From assembly GCA_902465155.1 (NCBI GenBank), contig CABQLY010000001.1:62001-126000 (forward strand): a stretch of 64,000 bases of DNA. Direction: 5' to 3'. A program made the position numbers and the translations under genes. The stretch's first letter is position 1. Each line of letters starts with the position of its first letter. This document shows positions 17,899 through 27,328 of this stretch, in pieces. The DNA comes from an uncultured Oscillospiraceae bacterium. Its GTDB lineage: Bacteria > Bacillota > Clostridia > Oscillospirales > Acutalibacteraceae. Below the pieces are notes generated by a model that had not been told where the DNA came from, made no database searches, and saw only the letters and a list, made by a program, of their open reading frames with translations.

Positions 17899-19185
17899 AT
17901 GCTTGAAACAATTAAAAACGCGTGGAAAATCCCTGAAATTCGCAGAAAGATTTTATTCACCTTTTTCATTATTATTGTTTTTCGCATTGGTTCGGTTATT
18001 CCCGTACCGTTTGTAGACCCCTCCATGATCCGGCAGCTGGCCTCCTCAGATTCTGAGCAGTTTTTCAGCTACCTTTCAATTCTAACGGGCGGCGGTTTAG
18101 AGTACGGTGCAATTTTTGCAATGTCGGTTACCCCGTACATTAACTCTTCCATTATTATTCAGCTGTTAACGGTTGCCATAAAGCCGTTAGAGCGCTTAGC
18201 CCAACAGGGTGAGGAGGGCCAAAAAAAATTGGCGCAAATTACCCGCTACACCACCATCCTTTTAGCTTTAATTCAAGGTGTTGCTTACTTCTTTTACCTT
18301 AAAAAAAACAACTGTTTAAGCATTCAGGGCGGCGGCGTTGTGTTTGCGGCGTTTGTAATTGTGTTGGCCTTTACGGCCGGCTCGGCCATTGTAATGTGGC
18401 TGGGCGAGCAAATTGATGTTAAGGGTATTGGTAACGGTATTTCAATTATTTTGTTTGCCGGCATCATCTCCCGCGCGCCAACCGCTGTGGCTTACCTTTA
18501 CGGTAACTGGAAGATTGGCACTTCGCAAAAAATTATTGTAGTTGCTTTAATTCTGGCCTTTTTGCTGGTTGTTGCCTTTATTGTGTGGATGACCAACGCC
18601 GAGCGCCGCGTACCCATTCAGTACGCCAAACGCGTGGTTGGCAATAAGCAATACGGCGGCCAAAACGCACATATTCCAATTAAAGTAAATATGTCCGGCG
18701 TTTTGCCCGTAATTTTTGCAAGCTCTATTTTAATGGTTCCAACCATTTTGCTCTCCTTTAACTTTTTAGTTAAGCAGGGCAGCTCCTTTTACAAGTTCCT
18801 GTCCTTGTTCAGTGTTCGCGGTACCTTTTACGCCGTTATCTACTTCTTGCTGATTATTGCGTTTGCGTACTTCTACACTACCATTCAGTACAACCCGGTT
18901 GAAATGGCAAATAACCTGCGTAAAAACGGCGGTGCAATTCCCGGTATTCGCCCCGGCAAGGCCACCTCTGATTTTATTTCTAAAATTTTGTCAAGAATAA
19001 CCTTGATCGGCGCGCTGTGCCTAAGCTTAATTGCTATTCTGCCCATTTTGGTTGGCAGCATTGGCGGGGTAGATATTACCATTGGCGGTACATCTATTAT
19101 GATCGTGGTTGGCGTTGCGCTGGATACGGTACAAAACTTAGAGTCTCAAATGATGATGCGTCATTACAAAGGCTTTTTGGATTGA
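17899..19185 (+). CDS. secY: Protein translocase channel subunit SecY
   Basis: Encodes 428 residues with about ten membrane segments. SecY forms the export channel with SecE and SecG and is driven by SecA or the ribosome. The first segment after EIRRKILFTFFIII, the plug-region stretch GGGLEYGAIFAMSVTPYINS and the cytoplasmic loop AERRVPIQYAKRVV are family hallmarks. It lies at its conserved place at the end of the spc set. It must serve export of the many signal-peptide proteins in this window. Confidence 0.98.
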   Translation: MLETIKNAWKIPEIRRKILFTFFIIIVFRIGSVIPVPFVDPSMIRQLASSDSEQFFSYLSILTGGGLEYGAIFAMSVTPYINSSIIIQLLTVAIKPLERLAQQGEEGQKKLAQITRYTTILLALIQGVAYFFYLKKNNCLSIQGGGVVFAAFVIVLAFTAGSAIVMWLGEQIDVKGIGNGISIILFAGIISRAPTAVAYLYGNWKIGTSQKIIVVALILAFLLVVAFIVWMTNAERRVPIQYAKRVVGNKQYGGQNAHIPIKVNMSGVLPVIFASSILMVPTILLSFNFLVKQGSSFYKFLSLFSVRGTFYAVIYFLLIIAFAYFYTTIQYNPVEMANNLRKNGGAIPGIRPGKATSDFISKILSRITLIGALCLSLIAILPILVGSIGGVDITIGGTSIMIVVGVALDTVQNLESQMMMRHYKGFLD

Positions 19186-19201
19186 TGAACAGGAGTAGTT
19201 T

Positions 19202-19834
19202 ATGAAACTGATTCTTTTAGGAGCTCCGGGTGCCGGTAAAGGCACCCAGGCCGAGCTAATCTGCGAAAAGCTGAATATTCCCGCCGTTTCAACCGGGAAT
19301 ATGATTCGCGAGGCCATGAAAAACGGCACCGAGATGGGCAAAAAAGCCAAAAGCTTTGTAGACGCCGGCAATTTGGTGCCCGACGAAGTGGTTATTGGCA
19401 TTATTAAAGAGCGTTTGGCGCAGGAGGACTGTCAAAAAGGCTTTATTTTAGACGGTTTTCCGCGCACCATTCCGCAGGCCGAAGCTTTGGACAAAATGGG
19501 TGTGGATATTGACACGGTTTTGTCAATAGAAGTTAAGGACGAAGCGATCGTAAAAAGAATGTCCGGCCGTCGCGTTTGCGAAAAATGCGGCGCCAGCTAC
19601 CACATTGAGTACAAAAAACCGGCAAAAGAGGGCGTGTGCAACGCCTGCGGCGGCGCGTTGATTTGCCGTAAGGACGACGCCCCCGAAACGGTTTTAGACC
19701 GCTTAAAGGTTTACCACGAGCAAACCGAGCCGCTGAAGGATTATTACCAAAAGTCTGGCAAGCTGAAAACGGTGGAAGGGCAGGAGGAACTGGCTGATAC
19801 CACCCGCTTGGTTTTTGAGGCATTAGGTATATGA
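19202..19834 (+). CDS. adk: Adenylate kinase, zinc-lid type
   Basis: Encodes 210 residues. It interconverts AMP + ATP and 2 ADP in the cytoplasm. The P-loop is [10 protein letters not shown] (7-16) and the AMP site includes LDGFPRT. The lid carries four cysteines in CEKC and CNAC, the zinc-binding form common in Gram-positive bacteria. Its stop overlaps the map start by four bases (ATGA). The place between secY and map is the standard Firmicute order. Confidence 0.97.
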   Translation: MKLILLGAPGAGKGTQAELICEKLNIPAVSTGNMIREAMKNGTEMGKKAKSFVDAGNLVPDEVVIGIIKERLAQEDCQKGFILDGFPRTIPQAEALDKMGVDIDTVLSIEVKDEAIVKRMSGRRVCEKCGASYHIEYKKPAKEGVCNACGGALICRKDDAPETVLDRLKVYHEQTEPLKDYYQKSGKLKTVEGQEELADTTRLVFEALGI

Positions 19835-20583
19835 TCGTTTTAAAAACCGGCCGTGAGCTTCAAATAATGCGCGAAGCTTGCAGGATTTCTGCCGGTGCAT
19901 TAAAGTTGATAGGCAGTGCGGTTGAGCCGGGCGTTACAACGGGCGAGCTTGACCGGTTAGCCGAGGAGTACATTTTAAAGCAGGGCGCTAAGCCCAACTT
20001 TAAAAATTACGAGGGCTTTCCCGCAACGGCCTGCATATCTATAAATAACGAGGTTATTCATGGCATACCGGACGGTGCCCGCAAAATTAAAAACGGCGAT
20101 ATAGTCAGCGTAGATTTAGGCGCCGTTTTTGAGGGCTATCATGGCGATAATGCCGCCACTTTTGCCGCGGGGGATGTTTCCGCCGAGGCAAAGCGGCTGA
20201 TGGATACAACGCGAGAAAGCCTGTACGAGGGCATTCGCGCTGCAACCAACGGCGGCAGAATCGGTGATATTGGCCACGCGGTACAGTCCTATGTAGAGGC
20301 TCGTGGTTATTCTGTAGTCAGACAGTTTGTCGGGCATGGAGTAGGCACAAGACTTCATGAAGCCCCGGAAGTCCCGAATTTCGGTCAAAAAGGCCACGGG
20401 ATCCGTCTTGTTCCGGGTATGACAATTGCAATTGAGCCAATGGTAAACGCCGGCGGCCCGGCAGTTCAAACCCTGTCAAACGGTTGGACGGTTGTAACAA
20501 CCGACCATTCTTTATCCGCGCATTTTGAGCATACCATAGCAATTACGCCGGATGGCCCCGTTATTATGACGGTGGCCGACTGA
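19831..20583 (+). CDS. map: Methionine aminopeptidase, type I
   Basis: Encodes 250 residues. It removes the initiator methionine from new proteins. The five metal ligands of the family are visible: two Asp in [18 protein letters not shown], the His in [16 protein letters not shown], Glu in IAIEPMV and Glu in HFEHTIAIT. There is no N-terminal zinc finger extension. It is coupled to adk by overlap. Confidence 0.97.
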   Translation: MIVLKTGRELQIMREACRISAGALKLIGSAVEPGVTTGELDRLAEEYILKQGAKPNFKNYEGFPATACISINNEVIHGIPDGARKIKNGDIVSVDLGAVFEGYHGDNAATFAAGDVSAEAKRLMDTTRESLYEGIRAATNGGRIGDIGHAVQSYVEARGYSVVRQFVGHGVGTRLHEAPEVPNFGQKGHGIRLVPGMTIAIEPMVNAGGPAVQTLSNGWTVVTTDHSLSAHFEHTIAITPDGPVIMTVAD

Positions 20584-20595
20584 CGGAGGGATGGT

Positions 20596-20862
20596 ATGAA
20601 GCGAGGACAGATCGTGTTTTCAAAAGCCGGCCGCGATAAAAGCCACTTTTTGGTGGTGCTAAGCGTTCAGGGCAACCGCTGTACGGTGGCCGACGGGCGC
20701 AGGCGGCGGGTGGAAAAACCAAAATGCAAGAATATAAAGCATTTGGGCGCGACCAACGGCAGCATTGCCGAAGAGGATTTGTTTTCCAACCGTTTGGTTC
20801 AAAAAAAGCTGGCAAGTTTCAGCGAGCATGACGATTCTGAGAGGAGGCATTTAAATGTCTAA
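20596..20862 (+). CDS. KOW-domain RNA-binding protein (L14e/L27e-like)
   Basis: Encodes 88 residues. It opens with the KOW-like [20 protein letters not shown] and then [16 protein letters not shown]. Small proteins of this type lie between map and infA in many Clostridia and resemble archaeal/eukaryotic L14e and L27e; their role is not settled, but RNA or ribosome binding is expected. The last eight bases overlap infA, so the two are translated together. Confidence 0.85.
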   Translation: MKRGQIVFSKAGRDKSHFLVVLSVQGNRCTVADGRRRRVEKPKCKNIKHLGATNGSIAEEDLFSNRLVQKKLASFSEHDDSERRHLNV

Positions 20863-21073
20863 GGCAGATATGATCGAATTGGAGGGCACCGTTCTGGAGG
20901 CTATGCCGAACGCAATGTTTAAGGTGCAGATCCAGGGCAACCACACAATTTTGGCACATATTTCGGGTAAGCTGCGAATGAACTTTATTCGTATTCTGCC
21001 CGGCGATAAGGTGACAGTAGAAATGTCGCCTTACGATTTGACCAAGGGGCGCATTACCTGGCGCTCCAAGTAA
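20855..21073 (+). CDS. infA: Translation initiation factor IF-1
   Basis: Encodes 72 residues, an OB fold that binds the ribosomal A site during initiation. [20 protein letters not shown] and [19 protein letters not shown] are diagnostic. An AGGAGG ribosome binding site lies in the end of the upstream KOW gene. Confidence 0.97.
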   Translation: MSKADMIELEGTVLEAMPNAMFKVQIQGNHTILAHISGKLRMNFIRILPGDKVTVEMSPYDLTKGRITWRSK

Positions 21074-21100
21074 GGTTTAGTATGAATGGAGGTATCCCTA

Positions 21101-21214
21101 ATGAAAGTTAGACCTTCGGTTAAAAAGATTTGCGAAAAATGCAAGATCATCAAACGCAAGGGAAAAGTAATGGTAATTTGCGAAAATCCCAAGCACAAAC
21201 AGCGCCAAGGCTAA
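21101..21214 (+). CDS. rpmJ: 50S ribosomal protein L36
   Basis: Encodes 37 residues, too short for most gene scans. It begins [17 protein letters not shown] and ends HKQRQG. The zinc ligands are C, C, C and H, in CEKC and CENPKH, so this is the zinc-binding form. A TGGAGG ribosome binding site is at about 21087. The place between infA and rpsM is universal in Firmicutes. Confidence 0.97.
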   Translation: MKVRPSVKKICEKCKIIKRKGKVMVICENPKHKQRQG

Positions 21215-21250
21215 GCCTTGCGCAAAAATGAATGTGAGGTGCAAGAATAA

Positions 21251-21619
21251 ATGGCACGTATTGCCGGTGTTGACCTTCCGAGAGAAAAGCGCGTAGAGAT
21301 CGGTTTGACCTACATTTTCGGAATTGGTCTTACAACATCCAAAAAAATCCTTGCCGAGACGGGCGTAAACCCCGATACCCGTGTAAAGGACTTAACAGAG
21401 GAAGATGTTGCCAAGCTTCGTGAGTACATTGAAAAACATCTTGAAGTTGAAGGTGACAGACGCCGTTCTATCGCATTTGATATTAAAAGACTCATTGAAA
21501 TCGGCAGCTACCGCGGTGTTCGCCACCGTAAAGGGCTTCCGGTTCGCGGGCAGCGCTCTAAAACCAATGCGCGTACCCGTAAGGGCCCCAAGAAAACAAT
21601 AGCGAACAAGAAGAAGTAA
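21251..21619 (+). CDS. rpsM: 30S ribosomal protein S13
   Basis: Encodes 122 residues. S13 in the 30S head contacts tRNAs and the 50S subunit. [20 protein letters not shown] and [20 protein letters not shown] are diagnostic, and the C-terminal tail is basic. It leads the alpha part of the cluster. Confidence 0.97.
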   Translation: MARIAGVDLPREKRVEIGLTYIFGIGLTTSKKILAETGVNPDTRVKDLTEEDVAKLREYIEKHLEVEGDRRRSIAFDIKRLIEIGSYRGVRHRKGLPVRGQRSKTNARTRKGPKKTIANKKK

Positions 21620-21635
21620 GAAGGAGGAATAAAAT

Positions 21636-22037
21636 ATGGCTACTAAGGGTAATAAAACCGCTACCACCCGCCGTCGTCGCGAAAAAAAGAACATTGAGCG
21701 CGGAGCGGCCCATATCCAGTCCACCTTCAATAACACGATCGTAACCATTACCGATGTACAGGGTAATGCACTTTCGTGGGCTTCTGCTGGCGAACTTGGA
21801 TTTAGAGGCTCCAGAAAATCTACGCCGTTTGCTGCACAAAGCGCGGCCGAAACCGCTGCAAAGGCGGCAATGGAGCACGGGCTGAAAACCGTAGATGTTT
21901 TTGTAAAAGGCCCCGGCGCAGGCAGAGAGGCTGCAATCAGAGCATTGCAGGCTGCCGGTCTTGAAGTTAGCATGATTAAAGATGTAACTCCAATTCCGCA
22001 TAACGGCTGCCGCCCGCCGAAAAGAAGACGCGTTTAA
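21636..22037 (+). CDS. rpsK: 30S ribosomal protein S11
   Basis: Encodes 133 residues. S11 forms part of the platform and E site. [20 protein letters not shown] and the C-terminal [14 protein letters not shown] are typical. It has an AAGGAGG ribosome binding site, 16 bases after rpsM. Confidence 0.97.
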   Translation: MATKGNKTATTRRRREKKNIERGAAHIQSTFNNTIVTITDVQGNALSWASAGELGFRGSRKSTPFAAQSAAETAAKAAMEHGLKTVDVFVKGPGAGREAAIRALQAAGLEVSMIKDVTPIPHNGCRPPKRRRV

Positions 22038-22054
22038 TCGTTGGAGGTGTAATC

Positions 22055-22681
22055 ATGGCAAGATATACAGGTGCAGTTTGCAGACTGTGTCGCCGCGAAG
22101 GGCAAAAGCTGTTCTTAAAGGGCGAGCGCTGCTATTCTGAAAAGTGTTCCGTAGGTGTTCGGGCTTACGCCCCGGGTCAGCATGGCCAGGGCCGTAAAAA
22201 AACATCTGAATACGGCTTGCAGCTTCGTGCAAAGCAAAAGGCAAAGCGCTTTTATGGCGTTTTAGAGGGTCAGTTCCGCAATTATTTTGAAATTGCCGAG
22301 CGCAAACCCGGCGTAACGGGTGATAACCTGCTGCAATTGCTGGAAAGCCGTTTAGACAATGTAGTATACAGAGTTGGTTTTGCATCCTCCAGAGCCGAGG
22401 CAAAGCAGCTGGTTGGTCATGGCCATTTTGAGGTTAACGGCCACCGGGTAGATATTGCTTCTTACCTGCTGCGCGCCGGTGATGTTGTTACCGTTTGCGA
22501 AAAGAGCAGAGCTTCTGAAAAAATCAAAGCTGTTATTGAGGCAAACGCCGCACATCCGGTTCCGCAGTGGATTGATGTAAACCGAGACGCTTTCGAGGCA
22601 AAAATTGTTGCACTGCCAACCCGTGACCAAATTGAGGCACCGGTTGAGGAGCAGTTGATCGTTGAGTTGTACTCCAAATAA
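22055..22681 (+). CDS. rpsD: 30S ribosomal protein S4, zinc-binding form
   Basis: Encodes 208 residues. S4 nucleates 30S assembly and often represses the alpha operon. The N-terminus has four cysteines (CRLC, and later CYSEKC), the zinc-binding form. An S4 RNA-binding domain follows, with [20 protein letters not shown] and [13 protein letters not shown]. In Bacillus rpsD is elsewhere on the chromosome; its place before rpoA is the common clostridial order. Confidence 0.97.
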   Translation: MARYTGAVCRLCRREGQKLFLKGERCYSEKCSVGVRAYAPGQHGQGRKKTSEYGLQLRAKQKAKRFYGVLEGQFRNYFEIAERKPGVTGDNLLQLLESRLDNVVYRVGFASSRAEAKQLVGHGHFEVNGHRVDIASYLLRAGDVVTVCEKSRASEKIKAVIEANAAHPVPQWIDVNRDAFEAKIVALPTRDQIEAPVEEQLIVELYSK

Positions 22682-22773
22682 TCGTATTTTTCATCTTGCT
22701 CTGCTGTGAGCCGCACAAAGCGGCAGACAACAAAATTTTAAATACATTATGTGCGGAGAAACGGAGCTTTTAA

Positions 22774-23721
22774 ATGATAGAGATTGAAAAGCCCACTCTT
22801 GAGGTTGTTGAAGTATCCGACGACGGCCGTTACGGCAAGTTTACCCTAAAACCGCTGGAAAGCGGCTACGGTACGACCATTGGCAATAGCCTGCGTCGCG
22901 TGCTTTTATCCTCTCTCCCCGGTGTTGCTGTTACCTCGGTTAAAATAGACGGTGTCATGCACGAATTTTCCACCATTGACGGTGTAAAAGAGGATGTTAC
23001 CGAAATTATTTTAAACCTAAAGGGCCTAACCGCAAAGCTGCATAGCAACGGCCCCAAAACGGTTTATATTGAGGCCGAAGGCCCCTGCGTGGTTACCGGC
23101 GCTTCAATTAAAACCGATTCCGAGGTAGAAATTTTAAATCCGGATCTTTACATTGCAACCCTGTGCGAGGGCGGCAAGCTGTTTATGGAAATTGTGTTGG
23201 ATAAGGGTCGCGGTTACGCCCCGGCCGACGCGAACAAACCGGCGCAAACCGTTGCCGGCCTTATTCCGGTAGACAGCATTTACACCCCCGTTACCAAGGT
23301 TAAGTTTGATGTTGAGAACACCCGTAAGGAGCAGGTAACCGACTTTAACTGCCTGACCTTAGAGGTTTGGACAAACGGAGTTAAAACGGCAAAAGAGGCT
23401 GTTTCTTTAGCTGCTAAAATTTTAATAGACCACCTAAAAATGTTCTTAGACCTTGAGGAGCAAACCAACGAGGTAGAAATTTTAGTAGAAAAAGGCGATA
23501 CCAGTAAGGAAAAGGTTCTGGAAATGACGATTGAGGAATTAGACCTCTCCGTTCGTAGCTTTAACTGCTTAAAGCGTGCCGGAATCAACACCGTTGAGGA
23601 TTTAATCAACAAGTCCGAGGAAGAAATGATGAAGGTTCGTAACCTTGGTCGAAAATCGTTGGAAGAGGTTATTGCCAAGCTGCATTCTCTTGGTTTTACC
23701 CTCAGCCACAATGAGGAATAA
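22774..23721 (+). CDS. rpoA: RNA polymerase alpha subunit
   Basis: Encodes 315 residues. The N-terminal domain dimerises and assembles beta and beta'; see [20 protein letters not shown]. The C-terminal domain (about 245-315), with [20 protein letters not shown] and [11 protein letters not shown], binds UP elements such as the A/T tract before rpsJ. A 92-base gap with a small GCCGC/GCGGC hairpin separates it from rpsD. Confidence 0.98.
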   Translation: MIEIEKPTLEVVEVSDDGRYGKFTLKPLESGYGTTIGNSLRRVLLSSLPGVAVTSVKIDGVMHEFSTIDGVKEDVTEIILNLKGLTAKLHSNGPKTVYIEAEGPCVVTGASIKTDSEVEILNPDLYIATLCEGGKLFMEIVLDKGRGYAPADANKPAQTVAGLIPVDSIYTPVTKVKFDVENTRKEQVTDFNCLTLEVWTNGVKTAKEAVSLAAKILIDHLKMFLDLEEQTNEVEILVEKGDTSKEKVLEMTIEELDLSVRSFNCLKRAGINTVEDLINKSEEEMMKVRNLGRKSLEEVIAKLHSLGFTLSHNEE

Positions 23722-23752
23722 AGATTTTACCATCAGTAAGGAGTGAATATGA

Positions 23753-24094
23753 ATGGCCGGTACCAGAAAACTCGGCAGAACCAGTGACCACAGAATGGCA
23801 ATGTTAAGGGCTATGGTAACCTTCCTGCTGGAAAACGGCAGAATTGAAACCACCGTAACACGCGCTAAAGAGGTCAGCGCTATGACCGAGAAATATATTA
23901 CACTCGCTAAGGATAGTTCGCTCACTACCAAGCGTCAGGCTATGGCATTTATTACGAAGGAGAGCGTTGTCAAAAAGCTTTTTGACGAGGTTGCCCCCAA
24001 GTATGCTGACAAAAACGGCGGTTACTGCCGGATTGTTAAAACAGGCCCGCGCCGTGGTGATGCTGCAGAAATGGCTATCATCGAGTTGGTGTAA
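23753..24094 (+). CDS. rplQ: 50S ribosomal protein L17
   Basis: Encodes 113 residues. [20 protein letters not shown] and the end [20 protein letters not shown] match the family. L17 lies near the tunnel exit. This is the last gene of the ribosomal supercluster, and a strong terminator follows 42 bases later. Confidence 0.97.
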   Translation: MAGTRKLGRTSDHRMAMLRAMVTFLLENGRIETTVTRAKEVSAMTEKYITLAKDSSLTTKRQAMAFITKESVVKKLFDEVAPKYADKNGGYCRIVKTGPRRGDAAEMAIIELV

Positions 24095-24136
24095 GTTCAC
24101 CTGTAACAGCCTTTAAGGCTTAAAAGCTAAAATTTT

Positions 24137-24165
24137 CAGCCGCGGTTTTCCGCGGCTGATTTTTT
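24137..24165 (+). terminator. Terminator of the ribosomal supercluster
   Basis: A 9-bp perfect GC-rich stem (CAGCCGCGG / CCGCGGCTG) with a TTTT loop, followed by ATTTTTTA. Confidence 0.95.
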
Positions 24166-24211
24166 ATGCCCCCTTTGCGTTTAATTTTATGCCAAAATTT
24201 GTGCTGCGGTG

Positions 24212-24240
24212 TTTACTTTTAGGCAGTTTTATGTTACAAT
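24212..24240 (+). promoter_or_regulatory. Promoter of the ACT/PFL-family pair
   Basis: TTTACT (24212-24217), a 17-bp spacer, then TACAAT (24235-24240) preceded by TGT (extended -10). The leader of about 165 bases contains two copies of AAAACGGTTTAA and a GGCGGC/GCCGCC hairpin near 24316-24334. Confidence 0.75.
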
Positions 24241-24413
24241 AAAGCGGTTATAGCCGGCTGGCTGCGCCGCAACCTGCCAAAGGTAAAAACGGTTTAAAAG
24301 GCAAAACGGTTTAAGGCGGCCGCTTTTTTGCCGCCCGGCAAGGCGCTTGGCCAAAATTGCTTTTGGGCGGCGCTGCCGCTGCGGTTATAGTTTTTTGTTT
24401 GGAGGTAATTAAA

Positions 24414-24686
24414 ATGAAAAAAACGGTGATCACGGTAATCGGGCACGACTGCGTGGGTATCATGGCTAAGGTTTCGGCCGTTTGCGCCGAGTATCAGGTA
24501 AACATCTGCGATGTTTCGCAGTCGGTTCTGTCCGACCTGTTTTGCATGATTATGATTGGCGAAATCGACGGCATGAAGGGCGATTTTTGCGATTTTTCTG
24601 AAAAGCTGGAAAAGGTTGGGCAGGAAAATAACCTTTCCATTCGCGCCATTCATGAGGATATTTTTAACGCCATGCACAGCATTTAA
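24414..24686 (+). CDS. ACT-domain regulatory protein (UPF0237 type)
   Basis: Encodes 90 residues, a single ACT domain, the fold that senses amino acids or other small ligands. [20 protein letters not shown] and [20 protein letters not shown] follow the family pattern. The ATG at 24414 has a TTGGAGG ribosome binding site; the frame extends upstream without a start signal. Its stop is 11 bases before the PFL-family gene, and these two genes are paired in very many bacteria, which suggests that the ACT protein regulates its neighbour. The ligand is unknown. Confidence 0.9.
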   Translation: MKKTVITVIGHDCVGIMAKVSAVCAEYQVNICDVSQSVLSDLFCMIMIGEIDGMKGDFCDFSEKLEKVGQENNLSIRAIHEDIFNAMHSI

Positions 24687-24697
24687 AGGGGAACGCC

Positions 24698-26056
24698 ATG
24701 TATAATACGCACGATATTTTAGAAACCATTAAAATGATCGACGAGGAGAATTTGGATATCCGCACGGTTACCATGGGTATTTCCTTGTTAGATTGCATGG
24801 ACCCGGATATGGACCGCCTGTGCGAAAAGGTTTACGAAAAAATTACCCGCTGCGCCGCACAGCTGGTTCCGGTGTGCGAGCGCATTGAAAAGGAATACGG
24901 TATTCCCATTATTAATAAACGCATTTCTATTACCCCCGCCGCCATTGTGGCCTCCGGCTGCCGGGGCGGCAACCCGGTAAATCTGGCCCAAACGCTGGAG
25001 CGCGCCGCCACCGCGGTTGGCGTTAACTTTATTGGCGGCTACTCCGCCTTGGTTGGCAAGGGCTTTTCGGGAGCCGATAAAGTGCTTATTCAAAGCATTC
25101 CCGAGGCGTTAGCGGTTACCGAGCACATTTGCGCCTCGGTAAATGTTGGCTCTACCAAGGCCGGCATTAACATGGACGCCGTTAAGCTTATGGGCCAAAT
25201 TGTAAAGCAAACGGCCGAGCAAACCGCCAACCGTAGCTGTATTGGCGCCGCCAAATTAGTGGTGCTGTGCAATGCACCGGAGGATAACCCCTTTATGGCC
25301 GGCGCTTTTCACGGCGTTGGCGAGCCGGATTGCGTCATTAATGTTGGCGTTTCGGGCCCCGGGGTGGTGCGCGCCGTTTTGGCCAAGCACCAAACGGCAG
25401 ATATTACCGCCGTGGCCGATTTAATTAAAAAAACCGCCTTTAAAATTACCCGCATTGGCCAACTGGTTGCCCGCCTGGCGGCCGACCGTTTGGGTGTGCC
25501 GTTTGGCATTGTAGACCTTTCCTTAGCGCCTACCCCCGCCGTTGGTGATTCGGTTGCCCATATTTTAGAGGAGATGGGGCTGGAAAGCTGCGGCGCCTGC
25601 GGCACTACCGCCTGCCTTGCATTGCTGAATGACGCGGTGAAAAAGGGCGGCGTTATGGCTTCGTCCCATGTTGGGGGGCTTTCCGGCGCGTTTATTCCTG
25701 TCACCGAGGACGCCGGGATGATTGCCGCCGCCCGCAGCGGCTGCCTGACCATTGAAAAATTAGAGGCCATGACGGCCGTTTGCTCGGTTGGGCTGGATAT
25801 GATTAACATTCCGGGCGATACCCCGCCCGAGGTAATTTCGGCCATTATTGCCGATGAGGCCGCCATTGGCATGGTAAACAGCAAAACAACGGCCGTTCGG
25901 GTTATTCCGGCAATTGGCTGTAAGGTTGGGGATGAGCTCTCCTTCGGCGGGCTGCTGGGCGACGGCCCGGTTATTCGGGTAAACACCGCCTCGCCCAAAA
26001 AGTTTATTTCCCGCGGGGGGCGAATTCCCGCCCCCATTCAAAGTCTTAAAAATTAA
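24698..26056 (+). CDS. PFL family protein (UPF0210/DUF711)
   Basis: Encodes 452 residues, the full family length. The family is named for a fold like pyruvate formate-lyase, but its reaction is not established. Typical stretches are [38 protein letters not shown] and [20 protein letters not shown]. No radical-enzyme glycine motif was recognised. It is co-transcribed with the ACT protein. Its last 30 codons and the hairpin behind them are repeated at 28484-28621, on the far side of a small gene cassette, so the 3' end of this gene looks like an integration or duplication point. Confidence 0.9.
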   Translation: MYNTHDILETIKMIDEENLDIRTVTMGISLLDCMDPDMDRLCEKVYEKITRCAAQLVPVCERIEKEYGIPIINKRISITPAAIVASGCRGGNPVNLAQTLERAATAVGVNFIGGYSALVGKGFSGADKVLIQSIPEALAVTEHICASVNVGSTKAGINMDAVKLMGQIVKQTAEQTANRSCIGAAKLVVLCNAPEDNPFMAGAFHGVGEPDCVINVGVSGPGVVRAVLAKHQTADITAVADLIKKTAFKITRIGQLVARLAADRLGVPFGIVDLSLAPTPAVGDSVAHILEEMGLESCGACGTTACLALLNDAVKKGGVMASSHVGGLSGAFIPVTEDAGMIAAARSGCLTIEKLEAMTAVCSVGLDMINIPGDTPPEVISAIIADEAAIGMVNSKTTAVRVIPAIGCKVGDELSFGGLLGDGPVIRVNTASPKKFISRGGRIPAPIQSLKN

Positions 26057-26081
26057 AGCCTTTAAAAAGCTGCCGCCCCGG
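25963..26081 (+). repeat. 119-base direct repeat, copy 1 (3' end of the PFL-family gene)
   Basis: The sequence covers the last codons, the stop and the left arm of the terminator stem. It matches 28484-28602 at 116 of 119 positions by eye count, with no gaps. The three differences are near 26020, 26038 and 26045. Confidence 0.95.
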
Positions 26082-26097
26082 GGTTGCCGGGGCGGCA
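26068..26097 (+). terminator. Hairpin after the PFL-family gene
   Basis: Stem TGCCGCCCCGG (26071-26081) with CCGGGGCGGCA (26087-26097) and loop GGTTG. Only three T follow, so termination may be partial. The matching hairpin at 28589 has its loop in the opposite orientation. Confidence 0.65.
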
Positions 26098-26123
26098 TTT
26101 GGGGCAAAAATTTTAAAAACAGT

Positions 26124-26157
26124 GTAACAAATCAATTTGTTTTTTTACTTAATAGGT
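26124..26157 (+). promoter_or_regulatory. Possible ECF-type promoter of the sigma cassette
   Basis: GTAACAAAT (26124-26132) lies upstream of the sigma gene and occurs again at 27258-27266 upstream of the protease. An AAC core is common in -35 boxes of ECF sigma factors. The distance to the downstream TACT-like element differs by three bases between the two sites, so the match is suggestive only. Confidence 0.3.
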
Positions 26158-26172
26158 AAAGGGGGGGACACC

Positions 26173-26727
26173 GTGAATGACAATGAGATTATTCAATTGC
26201 TTTTTAATAAATCAGAAAAAGCAATTGTTGAAATAAACAAACAATAAGGCAAACTTTGTCATACGCTTGCGTTTAACATCTTAAAAAATCGGCAAGATGC
26301 GGAAGAATGTGTAAATGATGCGTATTTAGGCGTTTGGAATACCATTCCGCCAAAGCGGCCAAATTCTTTTACGGCGTACCTGTGCAGGCTGGTGCGAAAC
26401 CTTTCTGTTAACCGTTACAAATACAACGCAGCGGAAAAGCGCAAAACCAACTACAATTTGTGTTTGGAGGAAATAGAACGGTATTTTGGAACAACTGAGC
26501 TGTCAGAGAAAATTACCGAAAAGGAACTAACGGGGTACATAGAAACATTTTTGGATAGCCTGACAGTGCAAGAGCGGTTTATTTTTGTGCGGAGGTTTTG
26601 GTATTTAGACTCTTACAATTCTATTGCAAAAGAAACCGGCTTAAAAGAGGGCGCCCTTCGGGTTAAAATGACCCGATTAAAAGCAGAGCTTAAGAAAAAT
26701 TTGAACAAACAGGGGGTGGTAGTATGA
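26173..26727 (+). pseudogene. ECF-like sigma-70 family factor with an in-frame stop at codon 25
   Basis: Read from GTG at 26173 (GGGGGGG site upstream), the frame would give 184 residues but meets TAA at 26245-26247. The text on both sides is continuous: INKQ, stop, GKLCHTLAFNILKNRQDAEE. The stop falls where a Tyr (TAT or TAC) would fit, a single-base change. Region 2 (NILKNRQDAEECVNDAYLGV) and region 4 (LTVQERFIFVRRFWYLDSYN and SIAKETGLKEGALRVKMTR) are otherwise intact. The next possible start, GTG at 26392, would lose region 2. The end overlaps the next gene by four bases. It is a recent pseudogene, unless the stop is read through or the sequence has an error here. Confidence 0.8.
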
Positions 26728-27254
26728 AAGCGGAACACATGATGAACGCAATTGAAAAAATAGGGGATCGGTATATCGTCGAGGCGGCCGAGGCTCCTCT
26801 TACCTTGCTTCAAAACAATAACAAAAACAGGCACACTGTTAAGGCGACCCCTCAAAGGATTTTTGCAAAACGCTGTGCAATAGTCGCTGCAGTGCTTTGC
26901 GTAATTGCTTTTTCGGTTGGTATATCGTGTATTCGCGTTGTTAACAAAGCACCGGTATTAAAGAACACAGAAACAAATGATCCGAACGGCGTTACTTCCC
27001 GCCCGCCAATGGTAAGGGTAAACAACAAGATTTACCGGTTAGAAAAAGTGGTAAGCGGCAAGGACTTGGAAAAAAACGAGCTGAAATACCTTGGGACAAT
27101 ACAGTCAACCGTTTTGGATGATGAGGAGCTTTTGCAAAATTTTCAGGCAAATAGCGAAATTGCCGGTTTTGCGGTTTATTTGTACCAAAACAGTGTGGTG
27201 GTGAAATACAAAGAAAGCAACGAATATGCGGTGTATGAACGGTTAGTGGAATAG
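26724..27254 (+). CDS. Anti-sigma-like single-pass membrane protein
   Basis: Encodes 176 residues. A cytoplasmic N-terminal part (about 1-48) is followed by one membrane segment (about 50-72, with AIVAAVLCVIAFSVGIS) and an extracytoplasmic domain. This layout, and the four-base overlap with the sigma gene, fit a cognate anti-sigma factor that holds the sigma at the membrane until a signal arrives. I see no zinc-binding HxxxCxxC anti-sigma motif. If the sigma gene is dead, this protein has lost its partner. Function is inferred from context. Confidence 0.6.
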   Translation: MKAEHMMNAIEKIGDRYIVEAAEAPLTLLQNNNKNRHTVKATPQRIFAKRCAIVAAVLCVIAFSVGISCIRVVNKAPVLKNTETNDPNGVTSRPPMVRVNNKIYRLEKVVSGKDLEKNELKYLGTIQSTVLDDEELLQNFQANSEIAGFAVYLYQNSVVVKYKESNEYAVYERLVE

Positions 27255-27328
27255 TGCGTAACAAATTGTGCTTTTGGGCGTGTACTATAAATTTTGTTTT
27301 TTACAATGCAAGAAAAGAGGTATTTAAA

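Noticed and set aside
26392..26727. Short sigma-like protein starting at GTG 26392 as a functional gene
   Set aside because: It would lack sigma region 2, and there is no ribosome binding site before it; it is better read as the tail of the interrupted gene.
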